DNA of 64,000 bases, taken from the NCBI GenBank assembly GCA_001724265.1, contig MEDY01000003.1, forward strand, positions 62,001 to 126,000. Direction: 5' to 3'. Source of the DNA: Rhizaria sp. SCN 62-66. Taxonomy: Eukaryota; Rhizaria, unplaced. Below the pieces are notes generated by a model. It had not been told where the DNA came from. It searched no databases and saw only the letters and a program-made list of their open reading frames with translations. This document shows positions 15,001 to 27,500 of this stretch, piece after piece; positions within the stretch are counted from its first letter, which is position 1, and each line of letters opens with the position of its first letter. The position numbers and the translations under genes are program-made.

Positions 15001-18000
15001 AGCAGTGACACTGCCAGTGCGAGCGTAGCGAGCACGGCGCGATGAGAGTGATGATGCTGCCGCTGACAATGGTGGTGATGGCATCGACACAGACGGATCA
15101 GGAGATGCACCACCGGGCATCTGCGGCATTGCGACCGCATCGTTCTGGCCACCGATGTGTTTCGGCGATGTCGCTGCACCGAAAGACTGTGTTTTGCTAG
15201 CAGTGTTAGATGTCGATGCAGTCGTATCACCGTCGCCGCCCATCCAGCCACTGGCGGCCACGAGCCTCTCACAGTATGGCGGCGGAGTCCTAAGAAAGGA
15301 CGCGACTGCAACTTTGTGCAGCACACGGCGACGGTGAATGCGTTGGACCTCGCGGGCCAGTTCAGGCAGAGACTGAAAACGAGCATCAAGCTGGTTGAGT
15401 CGGCGCAGTACGGTGATGCTGTACTCGCGATCATCTACACCAGCACCGGAAAGAAGGAAAAATGCTGCAACCTCAGAGATAGTGAAGCGAAAGCCTTCAT
15501 CCGTTGTTGTGCTAAAAAGTGCAGCTTCGTCATCTGTGGTTCGCTTAATATCGCCCTGTTGCTGATGCTTTCCTTGGGTTTGGTGGCGTTGGATGGAGTT
15601 ACTGCTCTGACCACCAAAGGTTGGATGTGATGAGCCAAACCAAGTGACAGGCATCGCACCTACAGCGTCAGGGGCGGTGTTGAACGTAAAACCAACCTCG
15701 TCCACCTTGGTGCCATCTTTATTGTTTTTGTTGGCGTTCTTCAGCGTAGTCCAGAGTGGAATGGCAGGGGCCGGAGCCCTGTTGCTAAACAGTGAGCACT
15801 TGGATGAGGAGAAGAACGCCCGAACACGCGCGACCCTTTGCATGAACGCGTTTTGCAGCGCAGTGATGTCGCGCACAAGGTGCACGAATGACCGCTTACG
15901 CACACCGCATGCAAGGCCGAGGCGCTTGGCAGCAGTATGCGCGCGCGCAGAGCGCCAGAGGTTGCGAAGATGGAAAAGTAGCACTGCAGAGCTCCCACCA
16001 GCAGCTGCAACGAGCACATCAATGTGGGCAAGCGACAGCCAACCGCCGGCAGCGGCAGACCGGGCGACCTCTGTGGAGACACGCGTCGCCCACGCAGAGC
16101 GCAGGGCCGGAGATAGGAAGCCAGTAAAGCGGCCGCATGTGGCACACAGTGTCCCTGGAACCCCAGACTCGGAAGTAAGCGGCGATATCGCTGGGAACGG
16201 GTGAGAGAACACAGGCGTGGTCAGCACAGTCACTCCGCCCCTCTGTTGCTCCTTTTTTGCCGTGCTTGAAACAGAAACAGAGAAGCATGGAGGTTTGATC
16301 GCAGCCTCCGCCGCAGTCATTGCCTGATAGTCAGGCTTTGAGATCGAGTTGCGCTGCTGGGGTGGATGCGAGGCGCAGTCGCAGCGACGCATCATCACGG
16401 AACAGTCGAACGCGGCGGCTTGCGCGGTAGATACGCCGCCATGACGCATGAGACGGCGCAGTGAAGCGGACGCGCGGTGTTGTTGTTTCAGAGCATGATG
16501 GGGTGACTGTGACAAATCACCCTGTTGACTTTGAGATTGCACCAAGTTTGACTGCTGCTCAAGGGCCGAGAGGGAGAGCGCGTATGGATCAGGCACCGGT
16601 GACAGCAAAGAGTCAGCGCCAACAAGATAGACGTCGAGCCACACAGGCTCTAGCTCAAACTCAAACGCACTGAAATCATGCTCGTCGTCAGCCTCGTCGT
16701 TAGTGCCACCGGCGTCAGAGCCGGCGCGACTTGAGCTGATCTCAAAAGAGTTGTTGACACTGTTAAGACTGCCGTTACTGCTGCTACTGTTCATCGTGTC
16801 GCCGTGATCGTTGCTACCTGCGAGATAGCGACGGCGATTGTCTCCGTCACGTTCACTGTCGTCGTCGTCGTCGTCGTTGTCGTCACCATCCTCATCGTCG
16901 TCGTCGCTGTCGTAGTCGCTTTCGCTCTCAGGCACGGCCCCCGTGGGGCTCCGCAAACTGCTAGTATTACTGCGACTACTATCCTGCGCTCGTAACTGAG
17001 GCTTGATCGGTGACTGAGATTGTGCAGGAACAGGAGTGTTGTACGCCGCGTTGCCTGTCGGCGTCAACAGTGCCTCGCGCCGCCTCTCTTCCTCCTGCTT
17101 CTGCCTCCGACCAGCCTTACCGGCAGTGGCCACAGCGCTGCCACCCGTGGCGGCCACGGCTGCCGCAGCCGCAGCGGCAGCGGCAGCAGTGCGCGCACCC
17201 TTGACCGGACGCGCGCATGCAACATGACGCATGCGGACAGCGGTGACAAGCTCTTTTGCGGTTGCAAAGCGTTGCCCAGCAACCGACAATGCCCACAAGT
17301 GCACTAGAGCGTGAGGACCTGCGGAGATAGGTTCAGAGAGGAGCTGAGTGAGACGGCAGCGCTCAGCAGCGGCAGCGGCAGCAGCAGCTGCTGCGGTTGC
17401 CGCGGCCGCCAGAGCTGACGGGCTCGATGGCGTCATCGTCGGCAGAGCGTTTGCATTGGCATTGCTGCCAGACGCTGTCGTGTTGACGCTGACGTCATCA
17501 ATGTCAGCGTTCGCGCTGCCATTCTTGGGACTGTGGTAACACATCGCAGCAACGTCGCGCGAGCCGATAACCCCGGACTGCAGGGCTGCCGGCGTGAACA
17601 GCATGCATGGTTCCAAAGACTTAAGCGGCACCGTGGACGCGCCCGGCAGAGCAAGCAAGCCGCCGTCGTGAGCTGAGGCAGAGCTCGCGCCGTGTGTCAA
17701 ATACTGCAGCATCTCACTGCGTGTCGAGAGATGGATCTGATGCAACCTGCGCACCGCAAGCGCTAGGTGTGAGAGTGACGGGAAGACAAGCCGCCTCTGC
17801 CACAGGGACCGCAGGTAGGGGAGGCATAGCGAGCCGGCGCGGGACCGCTCCAGCAGCAGAGTCACCTGCTCGGGGGTCGGGAACAGCGGTGCAGAAGCCA
17901 CTGTAAGATCCAATGACGCATCACTAGCGCTGGTGACCGCAGCGTGGTTCTTCGCAATTGCAGCGTCATCAGAGCGGTCGTTGCTGCTGTTCGGATTGTT

Positions 18001-20960
18001 GCGGCCACTGTTGGTCACGGAGACAGTCCCGTTCCAGTACCCGTGCGCAGTGTCATCCACGTCCACGTTCAGCACAGTCGGCTGCGGCAGAGTGAGGCCG
18101 AGGGATACAGCGCGGTTCCAGCCCACGGGCGCCCCGGCATTACTAGCGCCAGCGCCGAAGCGCGAGTCAGGACTGGATGCGTTGATGGGTGACCCGTTCT
18201 TGTGCTCGTGACCGTTATTGTCGTCGTGTCCGTTCGGGCTTCTGAAATGATATGAATCACCTAACGTGTTGTCCTTGACATCGTTGTGGTTCCCGTTGCT
18301 GCCATCGCCGTAAATTGGCGTGGGGGCAACAAAGAACATCGAAAGGTTGATCTTCTTTCCGTCACCATTCGCCGAAGCAGCAGCATTTGTGTTGCTGGTG
18401 CTGTCAGAGTCTGCTGCGTTTGCCGCGCTTGCAAAGGCAGAAACCGCAGTAGCTGGAGGAGCAATCAGAGCCGCCCCAATAGGGCTAGCCAAGAACAGCC
18501 TCAGCTCTTCCTTGCACTTGACGATGTGGCGATGAGCCTCGGCCGCGTTGCTGTACCGGCGACCCGCCGCCCTCGCTTCTTCGACGAACGTTGCAAGCTC
18601 TGCAGAGGTAATACCGGAGGTGACAATCGCCTCGATATCACTGCTCGTAGCCTGCAACTGTGCCACGGCCGGGGGTAGCCCGTACAAACTGTCGATGCTG
18701 ACAGCAAACCGAGGGCGCGTGGCGTCCTCCGCGGCCAGAGCGGGCGCCAGTAGAATAGCTTCGTCAGGAGAGGCTGCAGCAGCTTCGCGAAGAACGCTGG
18801 CTGTCGGGGGCGGGCCACGCAGGCCAGCAAGAACCTACAGAGGAGTAGAAAAAAGAGCAAATGAGCTCAATGATAGAAGATGGTGTGCTTATACCGAAAT
18901 AAATCAAAGAATCCATATCGAGAGTAAATGGTGTGAGATATAACAAGAAATAAGATACGTACCTGTGAGAACGACTGCGGGGGTTCGGTCCCGGCGGCGG
19001 CGACCGAGAGCGTGAACCGCCGCGGCGGCGGGTCCGCGGACTCCGGCACGAACGGGCCCGTGTACGGCCTGACACCCTTGGCCAGCGCAGCAGACTCAAG
19101 CAACTTGAGATGGTGATGCAGCGAGCTTGAAGACGGACGGCTGCTATCGTGCACACTCTCCGTAGACGCAGCTGCAGTCGAGTCGGATGATATCGAGCTC
19201 GGAGCAAATGTAACAGTCTTATTATGCTCTGCATGGGGTCCTTGTTGCTTCATACTACTAGCTGCAGTCTTTGGCATGCTGAACGTCTGAGAGTTGGTCT
19301 TGGTGTTTACGTTGTTGACACGCGCGCGCACCTCTGACCCCAGAGCACGCAGCTCAAGAGCGACGGGGTCAAAGCGCGGCAGCGGCTCGCGCACAAGCGG
19401 CTTGATGTTGATCTCGACATCATCGCCAACGGTGCTACGATATGATTGCGTCTGGGAATCGGAGTTATCATGACTCGACTCAACAGGCTGGCGGTGCAAC
19501 AGCGCAGCGTAGTTCGGGGTGAGCCTGTCCGTCACAGCGGCAGCCATTGGAGTGAGTTGCGGACCGTGGGCCGCAGCAGATGTGGACGACGACGAGCGCG
19601 GCCTCCCAGAGTTGCTGCTGTCTTGGGTCTGATTCTCTGCCGCCGCCGACGACACGGCAAACTGTGACGCAAGCGACGGGTTCGGCGCAAAGTTGTGCAC
19701 AGCGACAGAAGCTTTACTGGCACCACGACTCGGCGCACGGGCGACGCCACTGCCACTCGCTGCAGACGCGTCAGCACTAGTGTCGACGGTAACGTTATGC
19801 GCGGAGTGCGCTGTGCCAGGGCGGCGCACGCCGCTGGGGGTGACGTAGAATGGCGAGCTCTTGTTGACCGAGTGCATCAGCAGCACTGGTGACGCAGACC
19901 GGCCGCCCGCGCCTCCCGCACCACTACCGCTAGAGCTTGAGGACTGCGCAACAGGGACAAGCTGATGCGGCGGCACGCGCAGAAACGCGTTGCTGCTGCC
20001 GCTGAACGCACTGTAGCTAGCGCCCGCGTCGCGTTGCAGCTGCGACGGCGACTGTAGCGGCGCGTTCTGCTCGAGATTAATGGCGCTCTCGCGCATGCGG
20101 GTGAGCGCGCCGAGCCCATTCTCCTCTGCCACGGCGCGGTGGGCCGCGATAGAGTCCGGCGCAGCGGCGCTGAGCGTCGGAGACATGCCCACCGTAGTGC
20201 CAGCAGCGCTAGTGCTCGAAACAGCAGGGTTCGCGGCGGCGCCGTAGTTGCCATTGGTGCTATTGTTGGCTGAGACCGAGCGGGACGCCACGCGCGGCGT
20301 GTTCCGGACCGAGCCGGGCTGCGCGATCACGCCCGGCGCGGCCACACCCGTGGTGGGTTTCAAGGGCTGACCCATGTACGTGTACCCCGGCGCGTCGGCG
20401 TTGTAGATCACGGGGAGCTTGCTCGCGTGCGTCTCGTGGCGACGCGCGCCGGCAAAGCTGCTGTAGGGCGACGCGCTGCGCAGATGCGGGGACGCGCCGG
20501 CGCTTGTGGGGGGCGGGCCGTCGACGGCCAGATTGGCGCTGCTGCTGCTGCCACTCCTGGTGTGACCGGCGTTAGCGTTGTTGTTGTGTGGAGGGTGCGG
20601 GAAAGTGTCGACAGCAGGGGTGGGGCCGCTGTAGTCGCCCGTGGGCGCCGCAAAAAGCGGGAACTCGTCGTATCCGTGGCTGCTGCCACTGCTGCTGGAG
20701 CCGCTGCTGCTGCTGCCGCCGCTGGCGATGCTGTCATGCTGAGGGCCCTGGCCCTCTGACGGGGTGTGCTCCGCCGAAGAGGGGAACTCGCCAGCTATGG
20801 CGGCGTCGCGAGCCTCAAGAGTGTTTGGGAGGAGAATCCGCGGGACGGCAAGGTTGCGGCGTGCGGAGTGACCTGGCGGTGGCGAGAGTGCGGAAGAGGA
20901 GACCGCGAAGGTGCCTTGGCCAGGGGGCTCGGACCCCGCTGGGAGCGGCTGAGGAAACAT
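1..20960 (-). CDS. Giant repeat-rich protein, N-terminal 6944 residues (3' end outside window)
   Basis: I do not recognise this protein. Exon 1 is 20960-18963 (666 codons, phase 0) and exon 2 is 18834 to base 1 (6278 codons, no stop seen). The 128-bp intron has a GTACGT donor and a CTGTAG acceptor. The ATG at 20960 is preferred over an in-frame ATG at 21107 because the 49 extra codons are AT-rich like the spacer. Residues 1-666 are Ser/Ala/Asn/Pro-rich and look disordered. The rest alternates 60-150-residue helical blocks with disordered linkers. The linkers include an Asp-rich run (about 16830-16935), a second acidic Ser/Asp run (about 6440-6580), a Gln run (about 1880-1920) and a Lys-rich run (about 195-265). 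The helical blocks carry the degenerate repeat described separately. I saw no signal peptide, membrane segment or catalytic motif. A scaffold or structural role is inference only. The continuous frame is well supported; the function is unknown. Confidence 0.82.
735..18562 (-). repeat. Degenerate helical protein repeat, at least 20 copies, in the giant protein
   Basis: Copies share a core of Phe/Tyr-x-Ser-Leu, then Leu three residues on, a Val about four later and often His four after that, ending about ten residues on in Phe/Leu-Leu. A preceding helix of the type LxxLxxxG often leads in. Clear copies lie near 17697-17796 (FPSLSHLALAV), 15289-15381 (FQSLPELAREV), 10335-10425 (FPSLPDLAASV), 10090-10185 (FDSMHSLVQTV), 9040-9135 (FASVTELVSAV), 8580-8685 (FPSLTSLASEL), 7205-7345 (FASLDALIEAV) and 5640-5760 (FASFPAFASAV). 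Weaker copies lie near 18478-18562, 17214-17272, 15790-15900, 14760-14850, 14540-14660, 14150-14245, 13030-13125, 11650-11735, 11200-11330, 9440-9510, 7880-7970, 5950-6070, 3115-3230 and 735-865. Several end in a shared tail such as SPHCTVFAP or SSHCRVFAP. These are protein-level repeats; the DNA itself is not tandemly repeated. Confidence 0.65.
18835..18962 (-). other. Intron of the giant gene
   Basis: Exon 1 ends in CACAG followed by the donor GTACGTAT. The intron is AT-rich and ends in a pyrimidine-rich tract with TGTAG before exon 2. Both flanking exons are in phase 0, so the frame is kept. Without this splice the upstream frame hits a stop at 18867. Confidence 0.8.
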
Positions 20961-21581
20961 GCTCGTGGGGAGCACTAGTGTGCACTCAAGAGATTTTTGT
21001 GGAGCTAAAGGTGTAGAAAAGTAGTGCTTTAATTCAGATAAATAACCAAAAAATGCTATGCTAAGTGAGAGATTGTCAGGGCGTGAGAATAAAAAAGCTC
21101 TGCTCAAAGGGGCGCGTTACCCGGTCAAATTTCGAGAGTGCGTTGGAGCTGATACTTTCGCTCTTATGAGTGCATATTCAAAGTACAAAAATATAATGCA
21201 GTTAAAATATAGCGAGTGAAATCCCAGCTGTGTTGACGGTCTTTAGCGTTCTATGCATATTCTTGAAATCGGGGCTGTCGTCCCACAGTCACTCTCGGTG
21301 CGCGCGGGAACAAGACAGAGGCAGACGGGCGGTTACTCGAGCGTGATCGTAGAACACAAAAGCAAGGAAAATGTTATTAAGAAGAAATAGAGTATGTGTA
21401 TTAATACGGTCTGAGTATAAAACTTGTAACGAACAATATCTTGAATAAACTTTTTTTAGTCATAAACTGAAGCGAAGCACAGTGTCCCTACGTCGTAATA
21501 CAAATCGAACTGCCTTTGAACAAAACTGAATTACACGGACAGCTGTGTTACGAACAGGAAGCACCGCGACGCACTGCTCAT
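20961..21581. promoter_or_regulatory. Spacer: giant-gene promoter side and dynein 3' flank
   Basis: This AT-rich spacer separates two minus-strand genes. It should hold the 5' flank of the giant gene and the 3' flank of the dynein gene. The first 147 bases are in frame with the giant gene from an ATG at 21107, but their base composition is that of the spacer. I saw no further gene or RNA and no clear TATA element. Confidence 0.4.
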
Positions 21582-24500
21582 TTACGTGTCAAGCTGGCAG
21601 AGCAGCGCGACACCGCGCTTGACCCAGTGGCGTTCCTCCTTCTCGCTGGGGAGGTTAATGGCGATGATGTAGTTGCTCGACTGGCCGAGCGTGGTGAGCA
21701 CGCCGTGGCGCGCGCTCGTCTTGTACACGGGGCACGCGTACGCCAGCCGATTAGCGCTGATCTTGCGTGTCTCGCGCGGCTGCAGCCAGATGACGGGCAT
21801 GTCCGAGTAGAGCTGCCGCGGCTGGGGCTCGGCGAGCACGCCGCCCACGTAGGCCTGCGCCGACTGCGCCGACGTCGTCTGGCCCTGCGCCTGCAGGATC
21901 GCGCCCTGGCTCGAGTCCCAGCGCGCGCCCTCGAGGAAGAGGCCGTGGATGTAGCACCCGTCGGCGGGCGGCACGGGGTGGTCGGCCGCGATGTGTGGCA
22001 TCACTTGGAAGTCGAACGAGATTGCGTCGATCGCGATCTTGTACTTGCGCGCGTAGTTCTGCAGTACGCCGGTGAGGAATGACTGCGTGAAGAAGAAGCC
22101 CGAGAACCAGAACACCGAGGGCGCGACGCCGCGGTCGACCCACGTGGCGAACATGTCGATGCGGCGCTTCAGATCCGCAACCCAGGGACCCAGCGGCTTG
22201 CGCGACGGGTACGCGCTCTCGGCCCACAGCGCCGGCACCTTGGCGTCGTACATGTCGCTCGCCATGCTGTCGAGCTTGCCGGACATGACGATCTCGCCCT
22301 TGAGCGCGCGCTGCAGGTCGCGCAGCGACGAGCGTACAACGTTGAGCAGCTTATTGTAGCGCTGCAGCTCCTGCACCAGGACAGTGTTCATGCTGTCGTC
22401 GTACGACACGGGGAACTTGGCGGCGACGTGCTGCAGGTCGAATGGCGCCGGGATCGCCAGCTCCATCTCGGCCGCCATCGACGCCACCGTACGGTCGCGG
22501 TCGCTCACCACGGCGTGGCCGCCCTGCGCGGCGTCGTCCTTGCTTTCCTCCGACGCACTCGCGCTCGCGGCAGCGGCGGCGGCGGCGGCGGCGGTCGCGG
22601 CGGCCTCCTTCTCCTTCTCAGCCGCGTGCGCCGCGGCGGAGGCGGCGGCGGCCGAGTTGGCGGGCGGCGGCGCCGACACCGCGTGCTGCTGCACCGTGAG
22701 GGCCCACTCGAAGAGAGTCTGCGCCTCGCTGATGGCGACGGTGATGTTGACGTTCTCGTGCAGTCCGAACACCTCGGCGCTGTCCTCGGCGGGCAGGTTG
22801 CGCACGTGCTGTCGGATGCGACGCAGGTCCGCGCCGGGCGGCGGCACCGGGTAGCTCGCCGTGGGCGCGGCGGGCGCGGGGGCGGCCCCAGCGGCTCCGG
22901 CGGCACCGGCGGCCGCGGAGGCGCCAGTGATGGTCGGGGGCAGCATCGCGCGCGCGGCGGCGACGGCAGAGGCGGCCGCGGAGGTCGAGGTCGTGGGGCA
23001 GTCGAACGAGTACTGGTCGTCAGAAACGACATACTCGTTGATGTGGTCGTCGAGCATGACGCTCAGGCAGCGGCGGTCCCAGTCGTCGGTGACGCGGCCG
23101 CCGTAGTTGAGCTGGCCAATGAGGTAGCGCAGCGCCTTGTAAGGTGGCGCGTCGTACATGTTGACAAACTCCTTGAGCTGAAGCTTGGAGATGGCCAGGT
23201 CGCCCTCAGTGAACTGGTAGTGGATGTTCCACCCCATAGGACCGAACTTGCGGCGCTCCTGCACCACGGCGTGGAAGAAGCACAACCCGTAGAAGAGCTT
23301 CTTGAGCTCCTCGGGGCGCTTCGCGTCCTCGACCCAGTCGTTGGCGCCGGGGGTAACGCCGAAGCCGCGGAAGGACTGCAGCACGTTGGCGCGGATGCCC
23401 TTAGGCGGCTCGTTGGCCATCTTGATGCCGTTCTGCAGCACAGACGCGGGGAAGTCGGCCGAGGGCATCGAGGTGAGCCAGAGTCGGAAGGTCGGGCCCG
23501 CGGTCGACGGGTTGAGCTCGTCGACGATCTTGTGCAGCATGGGGAGCCACTTGACAAGGAGGTGGCAGTTCTGCAGCAGCACCCAGCTGCCGCGGTCGAC
23601 GGCCTCGCGGATAGCGGCCTCGGCCAGCGGGCCCTGGCCCTGGCCGAGCGAGATGCGGATGAACTTGTCCGGCGTGTTCATGCCCTTTTGCTCTGCCAGC
23701 GAGATGATGTCCTTGATCGGGTCGACACCCTGCGAGAGCAGGAAGATGAGCGGCGTCACGGGGTCCGAGTCGGCGAACGCACTGGCGAGGTCGAACATCG
23801 GCGGGTTGACGAAGTCTGCGCCGATCTGATCCGAGACGAATGTGCGGACGCCTGCCACGAGCTTATCCGGGCGGAACACGCGCAGCAACACGAGGCGGTG
23901 CAGCGGTGCCGTGAGCACGCGGCCCCACGCGCCGGGCATCGCGCACCGGTACGGGTCAGGATGCTCGGCGAACGCGCGCCACAGCTTGAGGTTCTCGCTG
24001 AAGTGACGCACGATGCCCGTGAAGGCCGGGAGGCGGTCCAGCTCGAGCAGCTGCAGCCACGCGATGTCGGGCAGCCACTTGTCCGCAGACGCGGGGGCGT
24101 GGCCCGCGGCAGCCTCGCGCTGCTCCTTGTCGCCCACGTCGAGCGCGGTCACGGAGCGGCGGCGGGTCGAGACGGCGTCGCGCAGAGTGTTGTCCGCCGC
24201 GGCGCCTGGCGCGGCCGCCTTCTGCTGCGCCTGCGACTTGGTCGCAGAGCCGGTGGGGTTGGGCGGCACGCCCGCGGGGTCGACGACCGAGGCGCCGCCG
24301 GTGAGGAGAAAGCGCAGCTCACGGTCGTCGACCTCGCCGCGGCCGTTAAGCAGGCGCAGCGTGAGCATGAGCGAGAAGAGCAGCTTGTGGCGCTCGTACA
24401 AAGACATGGAGATAGCGTTGTAGAGCAGGTGGATGAATGTGTTCTGGATGTTCTTGATGCGAATCAAGGACGAGCTGGACGGGTTCGCCTCCTGCATCGC

Positions 24501-27500
24501 CTTGTGGAACACGGCCTGGTACCAGCGCAGCGAGTTCTGGTACATGGGGTCGATCTGCGCGAGGTCCTGCACGCAGAAGAACAGGTTCGACACGACGGCT
24601 GCCAATGGCTGGTACTCGGTGCGCGTCTTAGCGATGTTCTCCTGCATGCGCGCGGCATCGGCCATGCGCTTCTCAATCAGACGAGAGGCCTGCTTGGACT
24701 TCTGCAGCGTATTGACGAGATCCTCGTCGTCGAGCAGGTGACCGGCGGACTTGAGCAGGTGGTCGAGAATCTTATCCTCGATCATCGCGAGCTGGCGCTG
24801 GTTTTCGGCCGACTTGAGCACGAGCTCGTTGCGCGTCTGCTCCGTGTCGGGATCGTCGTGGCGCACGGCGCGGCCGAGCATCTGGTCCTCCAAGCCCTCG
24901 GGCGTGACCATGAAGTTGATGATGGTCACTGACGTCGAAGTCTCGGGCTTGAACACGGGGTTGCTGAGCTTGGTCGTGATGTAGAGACGGAAGTTCTCGT
25001 TGTACTCGATAATCTCAGCGCCGAAACGAAGCATCGTGCGGTTGGACTGGCGGAACGTGTTCTTGTTGAGCAGAGGGTCAAGAGCAGGGTCGACGACGGA
25101 GCCGACGTTCTCGATCATCACAGGTGCGCCCTCGGTGATCGCGAGCGACAGCGTGCGCATGAACTGGTCGTCAGTCATCTTGATCACGCGCAGTGCCTGC
25201 GGGGCGCCACCGGTCTGCGCAGCAACGGCAGCCGCGAAGTCGGCCTCCATGCTGCGGATCCACTTGGACGCCTGCTCCTGCGGGTCGATGAGCAACGGGA
25301 AGCGGAGCGCCTTGGTGAGGATGATGGCGTTGTCGGTCGAGAAGTCGTCCTTGGGCAGCGACTGGATGCCCCACTTGCGGATGAGCACGGGGTCGCCGAG
25401 CACGCGGTGCAGCGAGAAGTCCGCGTCGCACGCGATGTGGCGCTTCTGGAGCTCAGACACCCAATTCTTGAGGCAGCGGTCGCGGAACGCGAGTGTGAAG
25501 GGGCCCAGGAAGGCGATGGCACCAGATGACAGCATGATGTTACCGACGACATTGTGGTAGTCGGCAGCGAGCTGCGTGGCGCGCTCAAGCCAGCGGTCCT
25601 TTTCGTTGCGAAGCCCGGAGACGAGCTTCTCGGCGCGGTCAAGGCGGGCAGAGCATTCGGCAACCTGCATCTCGAGCGACTTCTTCTTGTGCGAGGCCAT
25701 CTCGTACTGGTTGTTAAGGTCGTCAAGCAGCGTCTGGATGTCCTGCAGCTCCTGGTTCTTGGCGGCGAGGTTGGCCCGGACCGTGAGCAAGGACTGCTCG
25801 GCCTGCTCCAGTGCGATGCGCTTCGGCAACACCTGCTTGTTGATGCGGTCGTACACCTCCATGGCGATGACCCAGCGGCAGAACTTCTCCGCCGCGAACG
25901 ACGAGTGTGCGATCTTGCTGGGCGCGAAGTCGGGGTTGTCCGTGAAAGGACGGATGCGGTTAATGACGCTGTTAGGAATGTTATCCTTGTCGTAGTTGGT
26001 CATGCGCTTAATCAGCTGCGTGTCGGACAGCAGCTTCTTGCGGCACGGCTCCCAGTAGTCATCCGTCTTGGAGCCGACCTGGCCGACCTTGTGAGGCTCA
26101 ACGCCGAACATAATACACAGCGCCTGCGCAGTGAGCAGGATACCGGGCGTGGGGGCCTTCATGACCTTAAGCTCATCAATCGCGTGCCTCGTGAGCACCT
26201 TGAGTGCCTTGAGCGCCTGGTTAACGGCAGGCATGGCAAGCGCGAGCTGAGTCTCGCACTCCTCCTTGATCTTGCTGGCGATCTCAGCCTGCTCGTTGCA
26301 CTCGGCCTCTTCGGCGGCAACGATCTTGCGCGTCTCAGCGACCTGGGCGGACTGCTCCTCGATGGTCTTGATCAGCGTCTGTGTCTCCTTGCTCGACTCG
26401 ATGAGCTGCGGTTGGAGCTGTTCGAGCTGCACCTGCATGTCCTTGACGAGCAGCGCAGTCTCGTTGAGCTTGGTGAGACCGGTCTCGTACTTGTGCTGCG
26501 AGGCCGAAATCTCGCTGCGCTTGGACTCGAAGAGCGAGCGGAAGACCTGGATGAGCGACAGGTACGACGTGGGCGTGACGTAGTTGACACGCTTCAGCGA
26601 CGCCTCGAAGTCGGCAGAGAGCTTCAGCGCGGACTCCTGCATCGTGACGCAGATGTCGACGAGGCCGGACTTAAGCTGCGCGTCGAGGTCAATGTCGCGG
26701 AGGAAGCGCGTGGCGACCGTCTGCAGTGCGACTGAGGACCAGGGGTGGAACCAGTCGATCGTGGTGCAGTTGACGAGCGAAGGGTACATGCGCAGACGGT
26801 TGCGGAACGACTCGCCAACGGGCGACATGCACACGACGACGTGCACGTTGTGGCGGCAGCGCTCGACGAAGAAGTTAAACACGGACGCGTTGGACTCGGC
26901 TTTGCCAGCCTTACGGGCGTCGGGGAGCACCTGCTCGATGATGGGCATGTAGTCCTCGAGCGGGAAGAGGTTGGGCACCTCACCGTTGTTCAGAATGTTG
27001 TTGATATCCTCAAGGAAGCTCTCGTGCTTAATCTGAGCGTCGGAGATCAGGAACGCGATGGGCTTGTTCTGGATACCAGCCTTGCGCATGACATCACGAA
27101 GGTCGTCGCGCCACTCGTTCACGGAGTACGCCTTGGTGAGCGAGACCTGGAACAGAGTGTAGCCGCCGATGAAGGCGGCGAGCTTGGTCAGCGACTGCTT
27201 GCCCGAGCCGCCCATGCCGACCAGCAGCGCGTTGCCGAACGGCTGGCGAATGATGCGGCTAATGCGCGACACGTGCTCGATGGCGTCCTGGAAAAGCACG
27301 AGCGTCATCTTGGTGCGCTCGAACGCGGCGTAATCAGCCAGGTAGCCCTCAAGCACGGTGCCAAGCTCGCCCATATCCTTGACGGCACTGTACTGCTTCT
27401 TTGTGACACGAGGGTTAGTGAAGTCGGCGTAGAGCGAGCGAGACAGAGCGGACAGACGCTCGCCGGGGATGCCGGTCTCAGTCTCGGCCGCCATCGTGCG

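Noticed and set aside
1-18834. Dozens of short ORFs of 60-316 codons on both strands that could be read as many small genes.
   Set aside because: They overlap a single continuous minus-strand frame with repeated, protein-like segments, have Arg/Ala/Ser-biased compositions typical of GC-rich shadow frames, and show no homology.
22428-24932. 834-codon plus-strand ORF.
   Set aside because: Antisense to conserved dynein coding sequence. Its Arg/Gly/His/Val-rich composition is the complement of GC-ending codons, and no domain is seen.
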